This document shows, piece by piece, positions 35,011-43,789 of a stretch of 64,000 bases of DNA; within the stretch, counting starts at the first letter, position 1, and every line of letters begins with the position of its first letter. The stretch is taken from contig NZ_CP150277.1 of assembly GCF_037977385.1 (NCBI RefSeq), positions 2,271,001 to 2,335,000 of the forward strand. Reading direction: 5' to 3'. Below the pieces are notes generated by a model that was not told the DNA's origin, ran no database searches, and was given only the letters and a program-made list of their open reading frames with translations. A program made the position numbers and the translations under genes. The stretch comes from Terribacillus sp. FSL K6-0262 (lineage in GTDB: Bacteria > Bacillota > Bacilli > Bacillales > Amphibacillaceae).

Positions 35011-36297
35011 ATGCAGAAAATATTAGTAGAGGGCGGAAACCTTCTTAAAGGAAGAGTAAAGATCAGCGGAGCGAAAAACAGTGCAGTCGCACTGCTTCCT
35101 GCTGCTATACTGGCTGAGTCTCCGGTAACAATAGAAGGGCTGCCCGAAATTTCAGATGTTGAGACGTTAAGTCACTTGCTTGAAGAAATCGGCGGCAAAG
35201 TATCCAATACCGATCACGGTCTTACGATCGATCCATCTGCCATGACGTCCATGCCTCTTCCGAACGGAAAAGTGAAGAAACTCCGGGCTTCCTATTATTT
35301 CATGGGAGCGATGCTCGGACGATTCAAGCAGGCAGTCATCGGCTTGCCTGGCGGCTGTTATCTGGGCCCTCGACCTATCGACCAGCATATCAAGGGCTTT
35401 GAAGCATTGGGAGCAAAGGTGACAAATGAGCAAGGGGCGATCTACCTGCGAGCGGATGAACTGCGCGGAGCACGTATTTACTTGGATGTGGTGAGTGTTG
35501 GTGCGACTATCAATATCATGCTTGCTGCAGTGCGGGCGAAGGGGAAGACAGTGATTGAAAACGCGGCAAAGGAGCCGGAAATAGTCGATGTGGCCACCCT
35601 TTTGACCAGTATGGGAGCGAAAATCAAAGGTGCCGGCACCGACGTGATTCGCATAGAGGGTGTGGATCATCTTCATGGCTGCCATCATACGATCATCCCT
35701 GACCGGATCGAGGCGGGAACGTATATCATCCTTGCAGCTTCCCAAGGGGAAGAGGTTGTCATTGATAATGTCATCCCTGAGCATTTGGAGTCCTTGCTGG
35801 CAAAATTGCGGGAGATGGGCGTGGAGATCGCAGAAGGCGAGGAACAGCTGACTGTGCGCCCAGGGGCAAGGCTGAATAGTGTGGACGTGAAGACTCTGGT
35901 TTATCCTGGCTTCCCGACCGATCTGCAGCAGCCTTTTACAGCTTTATTGACCAAAGCGCATGGGACGGGTGTCATAACGGATACCATTTATCAAGCTCGC
36001 TTCAAGCACATCGACGAACTGCGGCGGATGAACGCGCAGGTGAAAGTGGAGGGCGGAGCCTCCATCGTCACTGGTGCTGTACAGCTGGAGGGAGCCAAAG
36101 TGAAAGCCAGTGATCTTCGGGCCGGAGCGGCATTGATCATCGCTGCATTGATGGCTGAAGGTGTGACGGAAATCACAGGCGTGGAGCATATAGATCGCGG
36201 CTATGAACATATCACGGATAAACTCCATGCACTGGGTGCCAACATATGGCGGGAAGATATGAGTGAACAAGAAGTCGAACAGTTTCAGAATTCCTGA
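35011..36297 (+). CDS. murZ: UDP-N-acetylglucosamine 1-carboxyvinyltransferase, second paralogue (MurZ)
   Basis: 428-residue EPSP-synthase-fold enzyme adding enolpyruvate to UDP-GlcNAc, the first committed step of peptidoglycan synthesis. The catalytic, fosfomycin-reactive cysteine is Cys116 in [28 protein letters not shown] is the N-terminal signature. Position between the transaldolase-like gene and rho identifies it as MurAB/MurZ; the main MurAA copy starts at 62973. RBS GTGAGGAG (34996-35003). The glpX gene found downstream in B. subtilis is absent. Confidence 0.93.
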   Translation: MQKILVEGGNLLKGRVKISGAKNSAVALLPAAILAESPVTIEGLPEISDVETLSHLLEEIGGKVSNTDHGLTIDPSAMTSMPLPNGKVKKLRASYYFMGAMLGRFKQAVIGLPGGCYLGPRPIDQHIKGFEALGAKVTNEQGAIYLRADELRGARIYLDVVSVGATINIMLAAVRAKGKTVIENAAKEPEIVDVATLLTSMGAKIKGAGTDVIRIEGVDHLHGCHHTIIPDRIEAGTYIILAASQGEEVVIDNVIPEHLESLLAKLREMGVEIAEGEEQLTVRPGARLNSVDVKTLVYPGFPTDLQQPFTALLTKAHGTGVITDTIYQARFKHIDELRRMNAQVKVEGGASIVTGAVQLEGAKVKASDLRAGAALIIAALMAEGVTEITGVEHIDRGYEHITDKLHALGANIWREDMSEQEVEQFQNS

Positions 36298-36401
36298 TCA
36301 TGCAGAAAACAAAAGGCTGTACAAAGCAGGTGATGAGCAGCTGGTCTGTCCCATACGTGTCCTGCTTGGAAATCGAATTTTGTCGTCTGAACTTCATGAT
36401 G

Positions 36402-36430
36402 AAAAGACTGGCGCGAGCCAGTCTTTTTTG
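36402..36430 (+). terminator. Intrinsic terminator of murZ
   Basis: AAGACTGGC / GCCAGTCTT with loop GCGA and a TTTTTT run. Confidence 0.88.
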
Positions 36431-36457
36431 AATCCCTCATTCAACTGAAAAATACAG

Positions 36458-36486
36458 TTGAATATTCAAGTGCGAAAATGTATTAT
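36458..36486 (+). promoter_or_regulatory. SigA promoter of rho
   Basis: TTGAAT (36458-36463), 17-base spacer, TATTAT (36481-36486). Start predicted near 36493. Confidence 0.7.
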
Positions 36487-36492
36487 TAGTTA

Positions 36493-36745
36493 TGCTAAAA
36501 ACGCAGCAAGTTTAAAAAAGCTGTATTGTGGTAAAAAATGATAGTTATAATCTTCTATTCTAGTTATACACTACCATCCTTCCTTTTCTTCCAGAGCTAT
36601 GCGGGGACTCAAGCAAAACCTTGCACCTCTCTCGGTCCAAGATTGAATTAGATTCCACCAGTTTTGAAGCACCAATGAAGGATCATGATTTATACAGCCA
36701 AATAGATAAGGACAAGTCCTTAAATACAATAGGTGTGGTGATTTT
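36493..36745 (+). promoter_or_regulatory. Long rho leader, possible autoregulatory region
   Basis: About 250 bases of untranslated leader without an intrinsic terminator. It contains pyrimidine-rich, unstructured stretches such as CCATCCTTCCTTTTCTTCC (36573-36591) and CACCTCTCTCGGTCC, of the kind Rho loads on. B. subtilis rho is known to limit itself by Rho-dependent termination in its leader; here this is an inference from length and composition. Confidence 0.4.
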
Positions 36746-38032
36746 GTGGCTGAACTATCCATTTCTCATCTAGAAACATTGACATTGAAAGAATTATACG
36801 CGATGGCACGTGAATACCGTGTTTCCTATTATGCGAAACTGACAAAACGCGAATTGATCTTCGCTATCCTGAAAGCGCAGGCAGAAAAGGATGGTTTTCT
36901 TTTCATGGACGGTATCCTGGAGATCATTCCATCAGAAGGTTTCGGATTCCTGCGGCCGATCAATTATGCTCCGAGCGCGGAGGATATCTATATCAGTGCG
37001 TCACAAATCAGACGCTTTGATTTACGTAATGGGGATAAGGTTTCCGGCAAGGTCCGTCCGCCGAAAGAGAACGAGCGTTATTACGGTCTCCTGCATGTGG
37101 ATGCAGTGAATAACGAGGATCCGGAAGTGGCGAAGGAGCGTGTGCATTTCCCTGCGTTGACAGCTTTGTATCCGGATAAGCAGATGAAGCTGGAAACCGA
37201 GACCCGTAAAATTTCAACTCGCATCATCGATTTGATGACACCGGTTGGTTTCGGTCAGCGCGGATTGATCGTAGCTCCGCCAAAAGCAGGTAAAACAATG
37301 CTGCTGAAACAGATTGCAAATAGCATTACAACCAATCATCCCGATGCCAAGCTGATCATCCTGCTTGTGGATGAACGCCCGGAGGAAGTGACGGATATCG
37401 AACGCTCCGTTCATCCCGATGTCGATGTGGTCAGCTCCACATTCGATGAAGTACCGGAAAACCATATCAAGGTTTCGGAGCTAGTATTGGAACGTGCGAT
37501 GCGCTTGGTCGAGCACAAAAAGGATGTCATCGTGCTGATGGACAGCATCACGCGCCTTGCCCGTGCATATAATCTGGTCATTCCGCCGAGCGGACGCACG
37601 CTTTCCGGCGGTATCGACCCAGCAGCCTTCCACCGTCCGAAACGTTTCTTCGGTGCCGCCCGTAATATCGAGGAAGGCGGCAGCTTCACGATCCTTGCAA
37701 CGGCACTTGTCGATACAGGATCCCGGATGGACGATGTCATTTATGAGGAATTCAAAGGGACAGGCAATATGGAGCTGCATTTGGATCGTTCCCTTGCCGA
37801 AAGACGTATCTTCCCGGCAATCGATATGCTTCGTTCCGGTACACGGAAAGAAGAGCTGCTCGTACCTAAGGGACAGCTGGATAAGATGTGGGCGATCCGT
37901 AAAACCATGCAGGATTCCCAGGACTTTGCCGAACGCTTCCTGCGTCGTTTAAGGGCATCCAAGAACAATGAGGAGTTCCTTGCAAATATGGAAGAAGAAA
38001 TGAAACGAAAAGGCACGAATAAGCGCGCCTGA
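36746..38032 (+). CDS. rho: Transcription termination factor Rho
   Basis: 428-residue hexameric RNA helicase. The N-terminal helical domain (LETLTLKELYAMAREYRVSYYAKLTKRELIFAIL) and the cold-shock RNA-binding domain (GFLFMDGILEIIPSEGFGFLRP) precede the ATPase core, with Walker A APPKAGKTMLL, Walker B VIVLMDSITRLARAYN and the R loop. The GTG start at 36746 has an AGGTGTGGTG RBS. No inserted domain is present. It lies upstream of the L31 gene, as in Bacillus. Confidence 0.97.
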   Translation: MAELSISHLETLTLKELYAMAREYRVSYYAKLTKRELIFAILKAQAEKDGFLFMDGILEIIPSEGFGFLRPINYAPSAEDIYISASQIRRFDLRNGDKVSGKVRPPKENERYYGLLHVDAVNNEDPEVAKERVHFPALTALYPDKQMKLETETRKISTRIIDLMTPVGFGQRGLIVAPPKAGKTMLLKQIANSITTNHPDAKLIILLVDERPEEVTDIERSVHPDVDVVSSTFDEVPENHIKVSELVLERAMRLVEHKKDVIVLMDSITRLARAYNLVIPPSGRTLSGGIDPAAFHRPKRFFGAARNIEEGGSFTILATALVDTGSRMDDVIYEEFKGTGNMELHLDRSLAERRIFPAIDMLRSGTRKEELLVPKGQLDKMWAIRKTMQDSQDFAERFLRRLRASKNNEEFLANMEEEMKRKGTNKRA

Positions 38033-38048
38033 TTACATTGATTTCCTC

Positions 38049-38077
38049 TTGCATTGGAATGGGGAGACTGTTATAAT
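38049..38077 (+). promoter_or_regulatory. SigA promoter of the L31 gene
   Basis: TTGCAT (38049-38054), 17-base spacer, TATAAT (38072-38077). Confidence 0.85.
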
Positions 38078-38165
38078 CACGTTATGTGAGCTTTCACGAC
38101 AGTTATCGGTCTCTCACAATAAACTCTGTTTCCTAGGGATTCAGGGCAAAAAGGAGTGCTAACGA

Positions 38166-38411
38166 ATGAAAGAACAAATCCATCCGAAATATAACAAAGT
38201 TGTATTTCTAGATACTAGTTCTGACTACAAATTCTTGACTGGTTCTACTCAAACTTCCGACGAAACAATCGAATGGGAAGATGGCAACACTTACCCATTG
38301 ATTCGTGTGGAAATCAGCTCAGCTTCTCACCCGTTCTACACTGGTAAACAAAAAGCTGATAAAGCTGGCGGCCGCGTAGATCGCTTCAAGAAGAAATACA
38401 ACTTGAGCTAA
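38166..38411 (+). CDS. rpmE2: Ribosomal protein L31, type B (zinc-free)
   Basis: 81 residues with no cysteine: the C+ zinc-ribbon residues of type A L31 are absent, and the typical type B segments are present ([43 protein letters not shown]). RBS AAAAGGAG (38149-38156). In B. subtilis the gene after rho encodes the zinc-binding L31 (rpmE), while the zinc-free ytiA copy is elsewhere under Zur. Here the zinc-free form occupies the rho-tdk locus, and I see no Zur box ahead of it. Confidence 0.95.
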   Translation: MKEQIHPKYNKVVFLDTSSDYKFLTGSTQTSDETIEWEDGNTYPLIRVEISSASHPFYTGKQKADKAGGRVDRFKKKYNLS

Positions 38412-38430
38412 TAGCTTGAGATATGAAGAA

Positions 38431-38462
38431 GAAACAGGCAAACACCCTTTGCCTGTTTTTTC
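38431..38462 (+). terminator. Intrinsic terminator of the L31 gene
   Basis: AACAGGCAAA / TTTGCCTGTT then TTTTCTG. Confidence 0.88.
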
Positions 38463-38489
38463 TGCTTCTAATGCCTTTCCAAGTTACCA

Positions 38490-38519
38490 TTGCATGTACA
38501 CTGATCATCCAGATATACA
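38490..38519 (+). promoter_or_regulatory. Promoter ahead of tdk
   Basis: TTGCAT (38490-38495), 18-base spacer, TATACA (38514-38519). Confidence 0.5.
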
Positions 38520-38544
38520 TAAGTGGGATAGATATAGTATGGAT

Positions 38545-38576
38545 AAAGATAGTGTACTTCGGCACTATCTTTTTTA
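38545..38576 (+). terminator. Intrinsic terminator between promoter and tdk
   Basis: AAAGATAGTG / CACTATCTTT with an eight-base loop and a run of T. It lies about 20 bases after the predicted transcription start and ends 20 bases before the tdk ATG, so it would act as an attenuator or define a very short RNA. Confidence 0.75.
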
Positions 38577-38595
38577 TTTGACAAGGAGAAATGAC

Positions 38596-39168
38596 ATGGC
38601 ACAATTATTTTTCAAATATGGCGCAATGAACAGCGGGAAGTCGATCGAAATACTGAAAGTGGCCAATAATTACGAGGAGCAAAACAAGTCGGTTCTAATA
38701 TTCACTTCCGGCATCGATACAAGGGATGAAGTCGGATATGTTTCAAGCCGAGTCGGGTTGCGCCGTAAGGCCATTCCGATTTTCGAGGAAACCGATATCT
38801 TGAAAATCGTGAAAGAACATGAACCGACACCGCATTGTGTATTGATCGATGAAGTGCAGTTTTTAAGCAAGGAGCATGTGCTTCAGCTGGCCGCAATCGT
38901 CGATGCATTCGATATTCCTGTCATGGGCTTCGGTCTTAAGAATGATTTCCAGAATGAGCTGTTCGAGGGAAGCCGATATATGCTCATTTATGCAGATAAG
39001 ATCGAGGAGATGAAGACCATTTGCTGGTTCTGCGAACGGAAAGCAACCATGAACCTGCGGGTGGATGACAATGGCAAGCCTGTATACACAGGAGATCAGA
39101 TACAGATCGGCGGCAATGACTCTTATTATCCTGTCTGCCGCAGATGCCACAGCAACCCGCCGCTTTGA
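38596..39168 (+). CDS. tdk: Thymidine kinase
   Basis: 190-residue type II thymidine kinase, salvaging thymidine to dTMP. P-loop GAMNSGKS (9-16), Walker B LIDEVQFL with catalytic Glu, the lasso zinc site with CWFCERK and CRRCH. ATG at 38596 follows CAAGGAG (38582-38588). The frame is open further upstream but carries the terminator there. The gene order L31-tdk-prfA matches Bacillus. Confidence 0.95.
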   Translation: MAQLFFKYGAMNSGKSIEILKVANNYEEQNKSVLIFTSGIDTRDEVGYVSSRVGLRRKAIPIFEETDILKIVKEHEPTPHCVLIDEVQFLSKEHVLQLAAIVDAFDIPVMGFGLKNDFQNELFEGSRYMLIYADKIEEMKTICWFCERKATMNLRVDDNGKPVYTGDQIQIGGNDSYYPVCRRCHSNPPL

Positions 39169-39179
39169 CCTTTACTCGA

Positions 39180-39208
39180 TTGCCCAAGACCCGGGGAGAA
39201 GCTATAAT
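39180..39208 (+). promoter_or_regulatory. SigA promoter of prfA
   Basis: TTGCCC (39180-39185), 17-base spacer, TATAAT (39203-39208). Confidence 0.65.
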
Positions 39209-39231
39209 AAAGCAAGGAAAGAGGTGTCGAT

Positions 39232-40302
39232 ATGCTAGATCGTTTACAAGCACTGGAAGACCGATATGAGAAATTGAACGAATTATTAAGTGATCCGGAT
39301 GTGATCAGTGATACGAATAAATTGCGCGAGTTCTCCAAAGAGCAAGCTGGGCTGACAGACGTCGTGCAGGCTTATCGTGAATACAAAGATATCAGCACAC
39401 AGGTGGAAGACGCCAAAACGATGCTTGCCGAGGAAAAGGATCCGGAAATCCTGGAAATGGCAAAAGCAGAGATTGCCGAATTGTCACCGCGCCTGCCGGA
39501 ATTGGAAGAGCAGATGCGTATTTTGATGCTGCCGAAGGATCCGAATGATGATAAAAACGTCATCATGGAAATTCGCGGCGCAGCTGGCGGAGATGAAGCA
39601 GCGCTGTTCGCGGGCGATCTGTATCGTATGTACAGCAGATTCGCAGAAACACAAGGCTGGAAAACAGAGTTGCTGGAAGCGACTTCTACTGGAGTAGGCG
39701 GCTACAAGGAGATCATCTTCATGATCAACGGCGCAAATGCCTATTCCAACCTGAAATTTGAAAACGGTGCCCATCGCGTCCAGCGTGTGCCGGAAACGGA
39801 GTCCGGCGGCCGGATTCATACGTCGACAGCGACAGTGGTGGTGATGCCGGAAGCGGAAGAGGTCGAAGTGGACATCCACGATAAGGATATCCGGGTGGAT
39901 ACATTCGCATCCAGCGGTCCCGGGGGACAAAGCGTAAATACGACGATGTCCGCGGTCCGGTTGACGCACATGCCGACCGGGATCGTCGTGTCGATGCAGG
40001 ATGAGAAATCACAGATCAAGAACAAAGAAAAAGCCATGAAAATCCTGCGTGCCCGGATACATGATAAGTTCCAGCAGGAAGCCCAGGCTGAATATGATGA
40101 TGCACGGAAATCAGCTGTAGGTACAGGTGACCGATCGGAACGTATCCGGACATATAATTTCCCGCAAAACCGGGTGACGGATCACCGGATCGGGCTTACC
40201 ATCCAGAAGCTGGACCAAATCCTCGAAGGAAAGCTCCATGAAGTCATCGACGCATTGATCATGGAAGAGCAGGCAAGAAAACTTGAGCAAATCGGAGAAT
40301 AA
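39232..40302 (+). CDS. prfA: Peptide chain release factor 1
   Basis: 356-residue RF1 reading UAA and UAG. The GGQ loop is [17 protein letters not shown], whose Gln is methylated by PrmC, the next gene. The codon-recognition motif is in [34 protein letters not shown] (39218-39226). It overlaps prmC by 20 bases. Confidence 0.97.
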   Translation: MLDRLQALEDRYEKLNELLSDPDVISDTNKLREFSKEQAGLTDVVQAYREYKDISTQVEDAKTMLAEEKDPEILEMAKAEIAELSPRLPELEEQMRILMLPKDPNDDKNVIMEIRGAAGGDEAALFAGDLYRMYSRFAETQGWKTELLEATSTGVGGYKEIIFMINGANAYSNLKFENGAHRVQRVPETESGGRIHTSTATVVVMPEAEEVEVDIHDKDIRVDTFASSGPGGQSVNTTMSAVRLTHMPTGIVVSMQDEKSQIKNKEKAMKILRARIHDKFQQEAQAEYDDARKSAVGTGDRSERIRTYNFPQNRVTDHRIGLTIQKLDQILEGKLHEVIDALIMEEQARKLEQIGE

Positions 40303-41164
40303 CCAGCCAAGCCTCATGGAGGCGCTGCAGGAAGCGGCGGCGTATTTACAAAGCCACAGCCGGGAGGACAGGGTGGCGGAGCATTTACTGTTATTCCATC
40401 TTGGAATCGATAAGACTGCGCTGTTGATGAAGCTGAGGGAGCCCATTGATCCAGTCCTCTATGCCGCCTTCCGGAAAGATGTTGAAGAGCATGCCAAAAC
40501 AGGCATTCCGCTGCAGCATCTGACTGGAGAAGAGGAATTCCTTGGCAGGCGCTATTATGTGAACCGGGATGTGCTCATTCCGAGGCCGGAAACGGAAGAG
40601 CTGGTACTGGGTGTCGAAGCCATGATCAAAGAGCGTCTTGCCGGGCGTGATTTGACAATTGCCGATATCGGTACAGGAAGCGGAATCATCGCCACTTCTT
40701 TGAAGCTTGCTTTTCCGGAGGCTTCCGTCATTGCCACGGATATTTCCGAGCGCGCTTTGCTTATAGCAAAGAGCAACAGCCGTACATTGGGAGCTGACCT
40801 TACGTTGAAGCTCGGAAGCTATTTGGAGCCGCTGCGGGAGCTTGGCAAACGCGTCGATGTGCTTGTTTCGAATCCTCCTTATATTGATGAGGCGGATAAG
40901 GAACATATGACAGACACGGTGAAAAACTTTGATCCGGGTCTTGCTTTGTTTGCAGACGACAAAGGGCTTGCCGCTTATAAGGAAATCATAGCTGGGCTCC
41001 CTGAAGTACTCGCTTTTCCGGCTGTCGTCGCCTTTGAAATCGGCTGGCAGCAAGGAAGGGCAGTCCGTGACTTGCTGGCAGGGAGGTTCCCGGAGGCGGA
41101 AGTGGAAGTAAGACAGGATATCAATGGCAAGGATCGTATGGTATTTGCTTGGATACAAAAATAA
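40283..41164 (+). CDS. prmC: Release factor glutamine methyltransferase PrmC
   Basis: 293-residue N5-glutamine methyltransferase. An N-terminal helical bundle binds the release factor. The SAM motif is [15 protein letters not shown], the catalytic motif VLVSNPPYI and the end [13 protein letters not shown]. The TTG at 40283, inside prfA, gives an N-terminus matching the family; an ATG at 40316 would lose some ten residues and has a poorly spaced RBS. The pair is translationally linked to prfA and modifies its GGQ glutamine. Confidence 0.93.
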   Translation: MSKSENNQPSLMEALQEAAAYLQSHSREDRVAEHLLLFHLGIDKTALLMKLREPIDPVLYAAFRKDVEEHAKTGIPLQHLTGEEEFLGRRYYVNRDVLIPRPETEELVLGVEAMIKERLAGRDLTIADIGTGSGIIATSLKLAFPEASVIATDISERALLIAKSNSRTLGADLTLKLGSYLEPLRELGKRVDVLVSNPPYIDEADKEHMTDTVKNFDPGLALFADDKGLAAYKEIIAGLPEVLAFPAVVAFEIGWQQGRAVRDLLAGRFPEAEVEVRQDINGKDRMVFAWIQK

Positions 41165-41197
41165 GGGACCGTCCTTTTTGGGGCGCGGTCCTTTTTT
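41165..41197 (+). terminator. Intrinsic terminator of prfA-prmC
   Basis: GGGACCG / CGGTCC with a 14-base loop that can fold further, then TTTTTTG. Confidence 0.75.
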
Positions 41198-41283
41198 GTA
41201 TGCAAAAAGATAGATTCATAGGTTTAAATTGGGCCAAGCTGTTCATACTGGTACCATCAAACAAAAGGAAAGAGGTACCAATT

Positions 41284-41910
41284 ATGAAGAAGCTTTTATT
41301 TTCCCTGACTGCAATTGTTCTATTATTCCTATATATCTTCTATCCGGGGAATAGTACAGAGGCTCAGGTGAGCAATGATTCCCAAGCAGTGAAAGAAATA
41401 CCGGATGAAGCGATTCGTCTCCGCATCCTGGCTAATAGTAATTCCGATGAAGATCAGGAGCTGAAGCGACTCATCCGCGATGAAGTGAATGCCCAGATCA
41501 ATAGCTGGGTAAAAGATATGACGGATATCGAAGAAGCTCGGAAGCTTATAGAAGAGCAGCTCCCAGAAATCAAGAAGACTGTTGCCCGTGTGTTGAATGA
41601 GCAAGGGAAAGCCCAGGGATTCAATGTGGAATATAGTGACAGGATTTCTTTTCCGGCAAAGCTTTATGGTTCCTATTTGTATCCGGCTGGTCAATATGAA
41701 GCTGTATTGATCACCCTTGGAGAAGGAGAAGGCGAAAACTGGTGGTGTGTGCTGTTCCCGCCCCTTTGCTTTCTGGATTTCTCGAGCGGTACGAGTGTGG
41801 CGGAGGCAGAAGGAAATGCCGATGCAGAGCCTGTGGATGTAGCTGCGGAGGAGACGCCCGAGGAAGAAAAGCCGAAGGTGAAGTTTTTCCTATTGGAATG
41901 GTTCAGCTAG
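41284..41910 (+). CDS. spoIIR: Stage II sporulation protein R
   Basis: 208 residues with a signal peptide or anchor (KKLLFSLTAIVLLFLYIFY) and the conserved SpoIIR core: IRLRILANSNSDEDQELKRLIRDEV and AGQYEAVLITLGEGEGENWWCVLFPPLC. It ends in an acidic low-complexity stretch. SpoIIR is secreted from the forespore and triggers SpoIIGA to process pro-SigE in the mother cell. ATG at 41284 follows AAGGAAAGAGGT (41265-41276). A SigF promoter is expected, but I could not find one with both boxes correctly spaced. Position after prmC is as in Bacillus. Confidence 0.93.
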   Translation: MKKLLFSLTAIVLLFLYIFYPGNSTEAQVSNDSQAVKEIPDEAIRLRILANSNSDEDQELKRLIRDEVNAQINSWVKDMTDIEEARKLIEEQLPEIKKTVARVLNEQGKAQGFNVEYSDRISFPAKLYGSYLYPAGQYEAVLITLGEGEGENWWCVLFPPLCFLDFSSGTSVAEAEGNADAEPVDVAAEETPEEEKPKVKFFLLEWFS

Positions 41911-41973
41911 ATTCATATCGTGTTCCTCCCGTTCATATACTCTATCAGCCAGAAGTAGACGGGAGGAATTTTT

Positions 41974-42342
41974 GTGCAGTTGATACCTGCAAAAGCATTC
42001 GAGCTTTCCGAACTGGATGCTTTTTTCGGAAACAGTCTGCCCCGGTGGGAAATGGAGCAGCAGAAGCTGTATGAAGAAGGCTATATCATAGACACGGCGA
42101 ATGGGTGGCGCGCTTTTTTCTGCTTGGAACAGCAGGACAAGGCTGTCCGGATCCACTCCATGTACGTCAGGCCGCCAGCCAATGGAACCATCATTTTGAC
42201 TTGCATGGAGCTTGCCAGCATGGAAGCTAGGAGGCGTGAGGCCAGCAGCTTGCGGCTGATCAGTCATCATGAATCGCTGGATCAGCTGATGGATCTATAC
42301 GGTTTTGAACCGAAGCAAGGCTGGTGGGAGAAAACGCTCTGA
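41974..42342 (+). CDS. Small GNAT-like protein, function unknown
   Basis: 122 residues. The second half looks like the C-terminal part of an N-acetyltransferase fold: strand RIHSMYVRP, a helix with GTIILTCMELASMEARRRE, strand SSLRLISHHE, then a helix ending LMDLYGFEPKQGWWEKTL. The usual acetyl-CoA loop (Q/RxxGxG/A) is not present (PPANGTI instead), so catalysis is doubtful. Its place between spoIIR and ywlC is that of ywlA/ywlB in B. subtilis. GTG at 41974 follows GGGAGGAA (41961-41968). Confidence 0.6.
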   Translation: MQLIPAKAFELSELDAFFGNSLPRWEMEQQKLYEEGYIIDTANGWRAFFCLEQQDKAVRIHSMYVRPPANGTIILTCMELASMEARRREASSLRLISHHESLDQLMDLYGFEPKQGWWEKTL

Positions 42343-42411
42343 CATTGGGGAATGGCATTCCATGTGGTATCATAGCTCATAGTGATATTTAGCAGAAGGA
42401 GCATCTGATCC

Positions 42412-43431
42412 ATGATGGAAACGAAGCATTGGACTGTTTCGCAGCAGTCTCTCGACACAAACGCAATGGAGGAGGCAGCAGCCCTTCTTAGGAAAGGGGA
42501 AGCTGTTGCTTTTCCGACCGAGACAGTTTATGGCCTTGGTGCTGACGCAACGAATGAACAAGCTGTCCGGAAAATATTCGAAGCCAAAGGACGTCCATCT
42601 GATAATCCGCTCATCGTCCATGTAGCGGATAAACATCAGCTGAAGGATCTTGTCGAAGACGTTCCGGAAGTGGCGTACAAACTTTTGGAAGCATTCAGTC
42701 CGGGCCCGATTACACTTATATTGAAGAGTAAAGGAACAGTGGCGCCGAATGTCAGCGCAGGTCTTGATTCCATCGGTGTCCGGATACCAAGTCATCCGGT
42801 GGGCTTGCGTCTTTTGCAGGAAGTGGCTTTGCCGATTGCCGCGCCGAGTGCGAATATCTCTGGCAGACCGAGTCCGACCAAAGCGGTGCATGTGACCCAA
42901 GATCTGGATGGACGTATTGCCGGAATCATGGATGGAGGCCCGACAGGTATCGGCTTGGAATCTACCGTGGTAGACTGTACGGAAGCAGTGCCGGTGATTC
43001 TCCGGCCAGGCGGTGTAACGGCGGAAGCAATCCAGGAGGTGATCGGGACGGTGATGGTGGATCCGGGACTGGCAGGCAATGAAAAGGAGAAACCAAAAGC
43101 ACCCGGGATGAAATATACGCATTATGCGCCGGAGGCCCCGCTGTATCTGGTGGATGGGAATATGCAGCAGCATGTGGAAAAGCTTACTGCAGCTGGTGAG
43201 AAAGTCGGTATCATTGCCACGGAGGAGCTTGCGCAGATGCTGAAGGATGAGCAGGTTCAAATCTGCGGGACAAGACAAGATCTTTCCACAGTGGCGGAAC
43301 ATCTTTATGATGCACTCCGACATTTCAAAAAATCGGATGTATCGATAATCCTTTGTGAAAGCTTTGAAAAGACAGGGGTCGGCACAGCTATCATGAATCG
43401 GCTGGAAAAAGCCGCGACAGGATGGATATAA
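42412..43431 (+). CDS. ywlC: Threonylcarbamoyl-AMP synthase (Sua5/YwlC type)
   Basis: 339 residues: the YrdC domain (about 15-215: GEAVAFPTETVYGLGADA, KGRPSDNPLIVHV, PIAAPSANISGRPSPT, GGPTGIGLESTVVDC) plus the C-terminal Sua5 domain (KAPGMKYTHYAPEAPLYLV to the end). It makes threonylcarbamoyl-AMP from threonine, bicarbonate and ATP for the t6A modification of tRNAs reading ANN codons. RBS AAGGAGC (42397-42403) precedes two tandem ATG codons at 42412. Confidence 0.95.
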   Translation: MMETKHWTVSQQSLDTNAMEEAAALLRKGEAVAFPTETVYGLGADATNEQAVRKIFEAKGRPSDNPLIVHVADKHQLKDLVEDVPEVAYKLLEAFSPGPITLILKSKGTVAPNVSAGLDSIGVRIPSHPVGLRLLQEVALPIAAPSANISGRPSPTKAVHVTQDLDGRIAGIMDGGPTGIGLESTVVDCTEAVPVILRPGGVTAEAIQEVIGTVMVDPGLAGNEKEKPKAPGMKYTHYAPEAPLYLVDGNMQQHVEKLTAAGEKVGIIATEELAQMLKDEQVQICGTRQDLSTVAEHLYDALRHFKKSDVSIILCESFEKTGVGTAIMNRLEKAATGWI

Positions 43432-43433
43432 GG

Positions 43434-43469
43434 AAAAGGGAATGTGCCTGATGGTCACGTTCCTTTTTT
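43434..43469. terminator. Terminator after ywlC
   Basis: AAAGGGAATGTG / CACGTTCCTTTTTT with a short loop and one G-U pair. The A-rich left side may also serve the minus-strand ORF. Confidence 0.75.
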
Positions 43470-43662
43470 ATTCCAATACAAGGAGGGAGATGATATAGCC
43501 GGATGCCGGCATAATCTGGTCAGTTTCTCTTACTTTCCTAAAGGACTTATTGCCATAATGGCCGATAGAGGAAGAAATAATATCATTTCGATATAGAATG
43601 GAGATTGCACTTACACAATAAAATAGCATGATGCTTATCAAGACGGCTGTTTTTCCTCGCAT
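43468..43662 (-). CDS. Possible small membrane protein of 64 residues
   Basis: ATG at 43662 (minus strand) follows GGAGGTGGGAAGG. The predicted protein has one N-terminal hydrophobic helix (KTAVLISIMLFYCVSAISIL), a polar middle (SSSIGHYGNKSFRKVRETDQ) and a hydrophobic end. It fills the ywlC-ywlE gap, where B. subtilis has the Mn-exporter gene ywlD (mntP); it is not similar to that. I do not recognise it. Support is the RBS and membrane pattern only. Confidence 0.4.
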   Translation of the reverse strand: MRGKTAVLISIMLFYCVSAISILYRNDIISSSIGHYGNKSFRKVRETDQIMPASGYIISLLVLE

Positions 43663-43789
43663 TCCTTCCCACCTCCACTTCCCGATCACGATTAAAAAGC
43701 AATAAAGGTTCCATTCCCATGACATGTAAGAATGCTTCACCTGTTGTATACTACTAGTAGCACCATTTTAGAAGCAAGGAGATATCTGG

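Noticed and set aside
41198..41283. SigF promoter ahead of spoIIR
   Set aside because: GGTTTAAAT resembles a -10, but the candidate -35 is three bases too far away and one key position is wrong.
42370..43458. 362-codon open frame opposite ywlC
   Set aside because: Shadow of the ywlC codon pattern, no RBS, low-complexity basic product.
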